DNA from: Alphaproteobacteria bacterium
GTDB taxonomy: Bacteria > Pseudomonadota > Alphaproteobacteria > Micropepsales > Micropepsaceae
Length of the DNA stretch: 64,000 bases
Assembly (NCBI GenBank): GCA_019241645.1
Contig: JAFAWQ010000038.1
Span: 1 to 64,000, forward strand
Direction of reading: 5' to 3'
A model generated the notes under the pieces. The model ran no database searches, was not told where the DNA came from, and saw only the letters and a list, made by a program, of their open reading frames with translations. Both the position numbers and the translations under genes were made by a program. This document shows positions 58,520 to 64,000 of this stretch, one piece after another; position 1 is the first letter of the stretch, and each line of letters starts with the position of its first letter.

Positions 58520-59307
58520 CCCAGCCAGCGTAGCCTTTCCGTGCCAAATCGCTGCACGATGAAGTCAAAGTCGTCTGGGGTGACGATGCTGCGAACGCTA
58601 TCCAGGCGATACTTCTCGCGGTAGTCGGCAAGGGTGGCGATATCGTTCTTGGTCGCTGCATCCCGCACGATGTCGCGGTCGGGATATCTCCGTACAAGGC
58701 CGTGCCGGGCCCCGATGCGGGCAAGGAACCCGCCGACATCCTGGATAAGCTGTTCATAGAGGATGATTTCGTGGCGCACGCCCATCTCGATAAGCTTGCG
58801 ATAGCCGTCGACCTTTGCGGCGTAGAGGTCAACGACGGATGGATAAACGGGATCTTCGACATTGTCGCGTCCAGTCGGCACGAAGGGATGACGAATGAAC
58901 TCCGAAAACGTCATGCCGTCGTAGTCGAAAAAGCTGTGATACGGACGGTTCAGGAATGAAACGCTCCAGAATACCGGGTGCTTCACCAGAACCAGGAAGA
59001 GAGTTTCCGCCGCGCGGCCCGGAACCGATTGCAGATATTTCAGCGGCGGACTGGTGTGCTTCCAGCCCAAACCTTCGGGAAGCAGGCGCACGTTGCTGGC
59101 GCGGGTGTCGAAGCGGTCTTTTACTATTTTGGCGATCAGCTTGCCGTCCAACGGCTTGACCATTTGCCGGCGCTGCTTCTTCTCCTGCTTGTTTGCAGTG
59201 CCTTCAAGAAGCGGCTGCGTGAAGTTATTGCGCAGCAAATGCTCGAGGAAATTCGTTCCCGTATTGCGCTCGCCGTATAGCTTTATCTGGGCGACGGGAG
59301 GGGTCAT
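58504..59307 (-). CDS. P-loop sulfotransferase-like protein (GERNTGTN type)
   Basis: 267 residues from the ATG at 59307. The N-terminal IKLYGERNTGTNFLEHLLRN is a sulfotransferase-type phosphate-binding loop of a little-studied subgroup. LFLVLVKHPVFWSVSFLNRP is the second nucleotide-contact segment, and MTFSEFIRH, then GVRHEIILYEQLIQDVGGFL follow as in sulfotransferases. No transmembrane segment. It lies 19 bp after another sulfotransferase-like gene (59327-59959), so the two form a small leftward operon opposite GT90. Confidence 0.82.
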   Translation of the reverse strand: MTPPVAQIKLYGERNTGTNFLEHLLRNNFTQPLLEGTANKQEKKQRRQMVKPLDGKLIAKIVKDRFDTRASNVRLLPEGLGWKHTSPPLKYLQSVPGRAAETLFLVLVKHPVFWSVSFLNRPYHSFFDYDGMTFSEFIRHPFVPTGRDNVEDPVYPSVVDLYAAKVDGYRKLIEMGVRHEIILYEQLIQDVGGFLARIGARHGLVRRYPDRDIVRDAATKNDIATLADYREKYRLDSVRSIVTPDDFDFIVQRFGTERLRWLGYSEA

Positions 59308-59326
59308 GGCCGGATATCCCGCGAGC

Positions 59327-59959
59327 TCACGCCCCTTCGGCCGCCGGTCTTTCCACCCGGCGCGCTTCACGGCGCGCCTTGTCCTCTTCGGTGGTACCGG
59401 TCTTGCGATATTTGGAAGGATCGAGATGCACTTCCGGCATCGCCTCCGCAAGCTTGGCCGGCGGATCGCGCTCGATATCGAAAATGACCAGGCGATAGGG
59501 GCTGTTGGCGAAAAAGGCCTTGACCTGCTCGTGGTGGCTGTCCCAGTCCTTGCGCCAGCAATCCTGAAGGTGATCATCGCTGCTCACACCGTAATGGCGC
59601 TTCCAGTCCTGGGCGAGCTTGCCGTCCTGGTGTTGCATCCGGCTTTGGATCCATCGCTCGCGGTCACGCGTGTTCAGCAGGAACAGCGCTAAAGGAAACT
59701 CTTTGGCAAGCTCGGGATAAAGCTTGTAGCCCTCGAGCGAGTGTCCGTTCTTCATGCACTCCATGTCGGTAAAGATGTCGTAATCCTCATACCCATGGAT
59801 CAGGCTGCGGCCAGCCTTCAAATTCCGGAACATCGTTTTGGCCAGGCGGCCCTGGTCCCAATGCACGCAGCGAAATCCATTCCGCCGGAAGAGATCCCTT
59901 ATGGCGCGGGTGCCGCACTTGTTGTAGCCGATCTGAAATACTCTGGTCTGTTTTTCCAT
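59327..59959 (-). CDS. Sulfotransferase family protein
   Basis: 210 residues from the ATG at 59959. RVFQIGYNKCGTRAIRDLFR is the PAPS-binding loop with the Cys-Gly-Thr form seen in sulfotransferase-like proteins. LALFLLNTRDRERWIQSRM holds the second motif. The C terminus is charged (TTEEDKARREARRVER). It is shorter than the average sulfotransferase (about 250-300). It is the first gene of a two-gene leftward operon, and its upstream region (59960-60119) separates it from the end of a propeller-protein gene with a terminator hairpin. Confidence 0.82.
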   Translation of the reverse strand: MEKQTRVFQIGYNKCGTRAIRDLFRRNGFRCVHWDQGRLAKTMFRNLKAGRSLIHGYEDYDIFTDMECMKNGHSLEGYKLYPELAKEFPLALFLLNTRDRERWIQSRMQHQDGKLAQDWKRHYGVSSDDHLQDCWRKDWDSHHEQVKAFFANSPYRLVIFDIERDPPAKLAEAMPEVHLDPSKYRKTGTTEEDKARREARRVERPAAEGA

Positions 59960-60040
59960 CAAGTCGCCGTCCGTCCACATGCATCTGCAGCGGTTCTAAC
60001 GAAATCGCCCGTGGCTAGAACAAACCGCGGCAGCCCGGCC

Positions 60041-60062
60041 AAAATGCCTGCCTCGCAGGCAT
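60041..60062 (-). terminator. Hairpin terminator for the leftward propeller gene
   Basis: Perfect 8-bp arms ATGCCTGC and GCAGGCAT around a 3-base loop lie 58 bp after the stop of the gene at 60120-61376. Read on the minus strand, the stem is followed by a short TTTT run, the form of an intrinsic terminator. Confidence 0.6.
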
Positions 60063-60119
60063 CTTTCAACCAGGGTGAGCGACGGCTCAAGAGTCGAGAC
60101 AAGAAAGGATACCGCAGAA

Positions 60120-61376
60120 TCAGGGAAGCGGGCTTCGCCTCGATGCGGCCAGTCCATAGGCACAGACGCTTCCGCATTCCTGGTTCGCGACAAACAGCGT
60201 TCCGTCGATGATTTCCGGCGGCAGGTGATAAGCGCCGGCGCGCGGCGCGTTGCTCCAGAGAAGCGTCCCGCTCTGTGCGTCGTAAGCGCTCGCCCCTGGC
60301 GTCTGGTCGTTGCCGGCGACATACATCACGCCATTCGCAAGCGAAGGCGATGAGGCGGTGCCCGGCGCCGCCGAAAGCAGCTCGTAGCCCGTCCCCGCGT
60401 CGAGTACATGGACGTTGCCATCCGCAGCGGTGAAATAAAGGTGATTGCCGGCAACGGCGGCGGGTGCCGTGCCGCATTGTGGCGATCCATAAGTCCACAA
60501 GGGCGTTCCGTTCTTGTCGAGCGCGATCATGGCAGAGGCGCCGTTGCAGAGACTGACATAGAGGGCGCCATTCTTTCCGACCGACATGGCCGCGGCCGGT
60601 GCCCCGATTGCCTGTTTCCAGCGAAGGCTGCCGTCCGCGCGCGCGAGCGTGCAGATGCTCGTGTCGCAGCCGAAGTAAACCTGGTCTTTTCCGAAGACGA
60701 TGCCTGCGCTGGCGAAGGAGCCGCGTCCGCCGGTGGGATATGCGCCATAAAAGGCGCCGGTATCCGCATTCACAGCGATCGCGTATTCCTTTCCCCCGGC
60801 GCCACCGTTGAAATAGCCGAAGAAAATTAGCCCGCTCAATGCGAAGGCGGGTGCCGCAACCACTCCAGCTTCTGGGCTGCAGTGGCAGGGATTCGAGAAT
60901 TGCCAGGAGATTTGGCCGTTCTTCTTATGGTAGGCGCAAAGGCCGCTGTAATTGTAACCGATGTCGTCGGTAAGGCCGCACGCGCTGAAAATGCGGTGCC
61001 GCCCGACGGCCAGCATCCTGCTCATAGCTCCCACATCCGGTCCGGTATCGATCCGCCACACCGTTTCGCCCGTCTTGTAGTTGAGGTACCAGAGATCGAG
61101 GTTCTTGCCGTTGTCGCTGGGTGTGCGCGCGATGGCGTAATGATCGTTGATCACAAACGCCCTTACATCGCCGGAGAACGATCTGGCCCAATTCAGCTTC
61201 AGGTTCGCGACGTTGGCGGGGGAGAGCGTTTTTTCGCGGTCGTTGAAGCTCGTATGACCGTGATCGATGTAGGTCTGCGGCCAATCCATCGATCCTGCCT
61301 TGGCGGCGGCGGATAGCGGCAGCATCGCAAAGGTGACGAGCACCACGGCGGTATGGAACGGATTTCGTGCGGGCAT
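60120..61376 (-). CDS. Secreted PQQ-type beta-propeller protein
   Basis: 418 residues from the ATG at 61376; signal peptide FHTAVVLVTFAMLPLSAAAK. Repeats with the pattern ..Y.(L/A)(N/D)..TG...W....G follow, typical of PQQ-like/BamB propellers (LWYLNYKTGETVWRIDTG, AIAVNADTGAFYGAYPTGG, VLDAGTGYELLSAAPG, SAYDAQSGTLLWSN). The eight cysteines in HCSPEAG, CGLTDDIGYNYSGLC and others could form disulfides. Without the full PQQ-dehydrogenase catalytic residues it is probably a binding or scaffold protein. It is monocistronic with a terminator. Confidence 0.8.
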   Translation of the reverse strand: MPARNPFHTAVVLVTFAMLPLSAAAKAGSMDWPQTYIDHGHTSFNDREKTLSPANVANLKLNWARSFSGDVRAFVINDHYAIARTPSDNGKNLDLWYLNYKTGETVWRIDTGPDVGAMSRMLAVGRHRIFSACGLTDDIGYNYSGLCAYHKKNGQISWQFSNPCHCSPEAGVVAAPAFALSGLIFFGYFNGGAGGKEYAIAVNADTGAFYGAYPTGGRGSFASAGIVFGKDQVYFGCDTSICTLARADGSLRWKQAIGAPAAAMSVGKNGALYVSLCNGASAMIALDKNGTPLWTYGSPQCGTAPAAVAGNHLYFTAADGNVHVLDAGTGYELLSAAPGTASSPSLANGVMYVAGNDQTPGASAYDAQSGTLLWSNAPRAGAYHLPPEIIDGTLFVANQECGSVCAYGLAASRRSPLP

Positions 61377-61488
61377 GCCGTGCCTCACCGGGGCGGAGTA
61401 AGGTTTCTGGCGAGTTAGAAGCATAGTTCACGCCACTCACCCAAGGGCTAACCGCGCCAATCGTTTCATTCCGGGACGGCTCGCGGTC

Positions 61489-62736
61489 TCAGGACAATCG
61501 GGCAGATTCGGGATGCTCGCTGCGCGGATCGAGCTCCAGCGCGGCGGCGGTGGCCTGCGCCAGCACCGGCACCGGCGCGTAGCGTTCGCCATGCGGCGGC
61601 GAGGCGGCGGCGCGAATGCGCGTCACCGTAAACAGCGCCAAGCCCAGATGCATGACGGCCGTATACAGAAACAGCGTCGGCATGCCGAAGCGGTCGGTCA
61701 CGGAAGCGGCGATCACCGGCCCGATGACCGATGCGCTGGCGTTGATCAGCAGCAGGGTGGCCGATGCTTCGACGAACATCTCGCGCGGCAGCCTGTCGTT
61801 GGTGTGCGCAACCGAGAGTCCGTAGATCGGCAGCACCGCCATGCCGAACAGCGCCACCAGCGCCAGCGTGCCAGTCTGGCTGCGGCCGCCGAAATACCAC
61901 ATGGCGACACCCAGGGCGGCCGCGCAAAGCGAAGCGCCGGCGATGATAACGCGCCGATCCATCCGGTCCGACATTCGTCCCACCGGCACCTGGATCAGCG
62001 CGCCGCCAAGCGTGAAGGCGCTCATGAAGCCCGCGAGCAATCCGCGGGTCAGGTGCTGGTCGTGCGCGTACACAGGCAGGAATGTCCAGCACGCGGCATT
62101 GGCGAAACCCACCGCGATGCAGCCCGCCACGCCGACCGGCGAAATCGCGAACATGCGCCTGGGCCTGAGCGTGGGCACTTCCACTGCATGCGGCTGCGGC
62201 GTGCGCGTAAGCCCGAGCGGAATGAGGCAGAGCGAATAGAAAATCGCGGCGAGGATGAACAACGTCTGGCTGATCGGCCGCCCGGCAATGAAGCTCCACT
62301 GCCCGATGATCAGGCCGGTGAAGTTCACCATCAGATAGGCGGCGAAGATGCGGCCGCGCGTGGCGTTGGTGGCGCGGTCGTTCAGCCAGCTCTCGATCAC
62401 CATGTAGACGTTGGCTGCGGCGAAACCGAAGAACGCGCGCAAGACGATCCAGGCCGGCTCGCTCACCGCGAGCGACATCATCAGCGTCATGGCGGCTGCA
62501 AGGCCGGCGGCGGCGGCAAAGGTGCGGCTGTGGCCGACCCGGGCGAGCAGCCGCGGCCCCGCATAGCAGCCGGCGATGAAGCCCACGAAATAGGCCGAAC
62601 CGATCAGGCCGATGCCGAAATCCGAGAAGTGCGCTAGATGCGCGCGCACCGGCAGCAGCGTTCCTGAAAGGCCTTGGCCGGTGAGGAAGATGAGGGTGGA
62701 AAGCAGGATGGCGCCGACGGAAAGGAACTGCGACAT
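61489..62736 (-). CDS. MFS transporter (YcaD-like)
   Basis: 415 residues, twelve spans. The N-terminal half has GQGLSGTLLPVRAHLAHFSD, FVGFIAGCYAGPRLLARVGH and VYMVIESWLNDRATNATRGR; the WLNDR segment is characteristic of the YcaD-like MFS group (SWLN..). The C-terminal half includes GALIQVPVGRMSDRMDRRVI, a motif-A repeat. The substrate is unknown; relatives are often near sugar or amino acid genes. It is divergent from the antitoxin gene at 62856, with a 119-bp gap that contains the promoter palindrome. Confidence 0.85.
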   Translation of the reverse strand: MSQFLSVGAILLSTLIFLTGQGLSGTLLPVRAHLAHFSDFGIGLIGSAYFVGFIAGCYAGPRLLARVGHSRTFAAAAGLAAAMTLMMSLAVSEPAWIVLRAFFGFAAANVYMVIESWLNDRATNATRGRIFAAYLMVNFTGLIIGQWSFIAGRPISQTLFILAAIFYSLCLIPLGLTRTPQPHAVEVPTLRPRRMFAISPVGVAGCIAVGFANAACWTFLPVYAHDQHLTRGLLAGFMSAFTLGGALIQVPVGRMSDRMDRRVIIAGASLCAAALGVAMWYFGGRSQTGTLALVALFGMAVLPIYGLSVAHTNDRLPREMFVEASATLLLINASASVIGPVIAASVTDRFGMPTLFLYTAVMHLGLALFTVTRIRAAASPPHGERYAPVPVLAQATAAALELDPRSEHPESARLS

Positions 62737-62820
62737 GCGGAATGCGGCCTGCGACTCAACTGATTCTGTTCGAGACTGTAGCGCTCGCTAGCTTGCGATT
62801 GCGGCGAAATCAAAGCGGTA

Positions 62821-62849
62821 TTGACTTAGTAGCTACCGGTAGCTACTTT
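62821..62849 (+). promoter_or_regulatory. Promoter with 20-bp palindromic operator of the Phd/PIN operon
   Basis: A perfect palindrome, AGTAGCTACCGGTAGCTACT (62828-62847), lies directly after TTGACT (62821, a near-consensus -35) and spans the spacer up to a TACTTT (62844) that could act as -10 with a 17-bp spacing. It ends 8 bp before the antitoxin ATG at 62856. Binding by the antitoxin would cover the whole promoter. Confidence 0.7.
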
Positions 62850-62855
62850 GCGGGC

Positions 62856-63140
62856 ATGGACACCGTTTCGATCAAGCAGGCGAAGAACGAGTTCACCCAG
62901 CTCGCGCGCAAGGCGGAAGGGGGCGAAACCATCACGGTCACGCGCAACGGCCAGCCGGTGTGCGATATCGTTCCGCACAAGAAAAAGGGCGGCATCAACT
63001 GGGAAGCCGGCGAGAAGTTCCTGCGCGAGCGGGGAATTACCGATCCGTTTCCGTACGTGGCGCCGGATTTTGACGATCCGCTGCCGGAAGACTTCCTGCT
63101 CAAGCCGCTGCCGAAAAGGAAGCGGCGGCTGCCGAAATGA
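62856..63140 (+). CDS. Phd/YefM-type antitoxin
   Basis: 94 residues from the ATG at 62856. The N-terminal 50 residues are a Phd/YefM domain: MDTVSIKQAKNEFTQLARKA, then GETITVTRNGQPVCDIVPHK. The C terminus (NWEAGEKFLRERGI, YVAPDFDDPLPEDFL, basic PKRKRRLPK) is the toxin-binding tail. The gene overlaps the PIN toxin by 4 bp and is preceded by a palindrome-bearing promoter. It likely neutralises and co-represses with the toxin. Confidence 0.9.
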   Translation: MDTVSIKQAKNEFTQLARKAEGGETITVTRNGQPVCDIVPHKKKGGINWEAGEKFLRERGITDPFPYVAPDFDDPLPEDFLLKPLPKRKRRLPK

Positions 63141-63526
63141 GGCTGTTGCTCGATACCAACATCCTCATTCCGATCGCCCGGCGCAAAGCGACGCAGCTCA
63201 AGAATCCAATCCGCGCGGCGATTCGCGATTCTGGAAATCGGTTGTTCGTCAGCGTCGTGAGCCTATGGGAAATCGCCATCAAGTTCCGGATCGACAAGCT
63301 CGACGTGATGATCGAGGCAGCCGACCTGCCAGACTTGCTTGTTGAATTCGGAATGGGCTTGCTCGTCATCGAAGCGGCGCATGTTCTTGCCGATCTGGAA
63401 GTAGGTGTCGACACGCGCGATCCGTTCGACCGGCTGCTGCTGGCGCAATGCCAGGTGGAAAACCTGCGGCTGGTGACCGTGGACCCAAAACTCCTCACCC
63501 ACCCGCTGGCGTGGCGCACACGTTAA
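63137..63526 (+). CDS. PIN-domain toxin (VapC-like)
   Basis: 129 residues. PIN acidic residues are in place: RLLLDTNILIPIARRK (Asp6), VSVVSLWEIAIKFRIDKLDV (Glu), DTRDPFDRLLLAQCQVENLR and VTVDPKLL. Ribonuclease activity on tRNA or rRNA is expected for VapC-like members, usually with magnesium. It overlaps the antitoxin stop by 4 bp, the standard antitoxin-toxin order. It is intact in length and motif. The downstream gene is convergent with a terminator between. Confidence 0.92.
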   Translation: MRLLLDTNILIPIARRKATQLKNPIRAAIRDSGNRLFVSVVSLWEIAIKFRIDKLDVMIEAADLPDLLVEFGMGLLVIEAAHVLADLEVGVDTRDPFDRLLLAQCQVENLRLVTVDPKLLTHPLAWRTR

Positions 63527-63572
63527 GATATTCCTTAGCGTGACCGGCTGGCCGCAGCCCCCTTCGTTCAGG

Positions 63573-63610
63573 CGAAAAGAAAGGCGTGGCCGCCCCAGCA
63601 CGGCCATGCC
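63573..63610 (-). terminator. Intrinsic terminator of the leftward gene at the window edge
   Basis: Arms GGCGTGGCCG (63583-63592) and CGGCCATGCC (63601-63610) form a 10-bp stem with one mismatch and an 8-base loop. Read on the minus strand it is followed by TTTCTTTTC. It begins 7 bp after the stop of the leftward gene at 63617. Confidence 0.7.
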
Positions 63611-63616
63611 TCCCGT

Positions 63617-64000
63617 CTACTGCGCCGATATCCGGGTTGCCGATACCGTCCCGTCGGCCTGGAAAACGATATTGCCGTCAAGATCGTAGAAGGTCACGTG
63701 CAACATGCCGCTGTAGGTGTCGCCGGATAATGTTTCGGTTTCCGCCTTTGTGAAATAGCCGGTGAGCTTGTTTCCTTTGTTGTTGAAGGTCCAGCCGGTG
63801 AGGAAAACGGAAAAGCTTCCATCGTCGTTTTTCTTCCAGTCTCCAAGAAGGGCGTTCCCGGTTCGGGACGCAAAATCGACGAGCTGGGAAGACGTACCGC
63901 CCGCCTGCCATTGCGCAATCGCGTTCCTCTCGCCCCCATTGTAGGAGGCCAGCCAAGTGCCCACGATGCCTTGTGCCTTGGGCGCCCCCACATTGTGCGG
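63617..64000 (-). CDS. Partial hypothetical protein with repeated beta strands
   Basis: The gene runs out of the window; 127 codons of the C-terminal part are visible, and a GTG at 63991 lies near the edge but the frame continues. The text GIVGTWLASYNGGERNAIAQ, LLGDWKKNDDGSFSVFL, TGYFTKAETETLSGDTYSGM and VTFYDLDGNIVFQADG shows a run of amphipathic beta strands with repeated GxW, as in lipocalin-like or DUF1579-like secreted proteins; the family is not identified. A terminator follows the stop. A signal peptide, if any, is outside the window. Confidence 0.7.
   Translation of the reverse strand, partial: PHNVGAPKAQGIVGTWLASYNGGERNAIAQWQAGGTSSQLVDFASRTGNALLGDWKKNDDGSFSVFLTGWTFNNKGNKLTGYFTKAETETLSGDTYSGMLHVTFYDLDGNIVFQADGTVSATRISAQ

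Noticed and set aside
1-64000. CRISPR arrays, tRNA or rRNA genes, complete insertion sequences
   Set aside because: No regularly spaced direct repeats, cloverleaf genes, rRNA sequence, transposase or integrase reading frames were recognised on either strand.

Overview
The window is a dense, GC-rich bacterial chromosome segment of about 64 kb with short intergenic gaps and many 1-4 bp start/stop overlaps. It looks alphaproteobacterial. It carries the rsmA-pdxA-surA-lptD-lptG-lptF / pepA-holC order, a cytochrome bc1 operon, a TrcR (DUF1013) cell-cycle regulator, DUF465 proteins, and the CoA pyrophosphatase-DUF6111-cca and MoxR-DUF58-DUF4159 clusters. Several secreted repeat proteins (GloVer, HAF, GLUG) are reminiscent of Rhizomicrobium/Micropepsales-like genomes, but that placement is only a guess.

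Region 1 (1-15 kb) is mostly housekeeping. A leftward outer-membrane biogenesis operon (lptF, lptG, lptD, surA, pdxA, rsmA) diverges from pepA, a small secreted protein, holC and a TPR membrane protein. These are followed by a seven-repeat GloVer protein, an ABC-F ATPase, ndk and a short-chain dehydrogenase. Region 2 (15-25 kb) is accessory. It holds a ParDE module, a remnant of a DUF465 gene, and two convergent envelope operons that meet tail to tail: a multi-span protein, DUF2167 and M50 protease on one strand, and a CHASE2 sensor, SH3-like protein and M48-TPR protease on the other. After these come MqsRA with a palindromic operator, then an Lrp-family regulator divergent from a saccharopine dehydrogenase.

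Region 3 (24-32 kb) has a HAF-repeat secreted protein, a PNPOx-like protein, ChrA, a one-lobed solute-binding-like lipoprotein coupled to an unusual CDF-type transporter, and an ALDH7-type dehydrogenase that probably works with the saccharopine dehydrogenase in lysine catabolism. Small SHOCT, membrane, Nudix and GNAT proteins follow. Region 4 (32-49 kb) has the four-gene MoxR/DUF58/DUF4159 cluster, CoA pyrophosphatase-DUF6111-cca, TerC and hemF. It also holds a PIN-domain toxin-antitoxin pair with a DUF7662-like antitoxin, petABC, mtnP (its start codon lies inside an inverted repeat), ubiX and two DUF465 genes.

Region 5 (49-64 kb) is again accessory. It has a Tet-like MFS pump, a rearrangement junction near 51.57 kb joining an NTF2-like gene to a truncated beta-helix gene, and a GLUG protein of lower GC. 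trcR is followed by a surface-glycan-like block (three sulfotransferases, an FkbH-type HAD protein and a GT90 glycosyltransferase). A PQQ-type propeller, an MFS transporter, a Phd/VapC-like pair with a 20-bp perfect palindrome, and the edge of a secreted protein end the window.

The most promising undescribed material is the pair of convergent membrane-protease operons (15.9-21.6 kb), the lipoprotein-CDF pair (27.5-28.9 kb), the DUF7662-PIN module (43.1-44.0 kb) and the sulfotransferase/FkbH/GT90 block (54.5-60.0 kb). No tRNA, rRNA, CRISPR array or complete insertion sequence was seen, and no stretch longer than about 300 bases lacks a gene.
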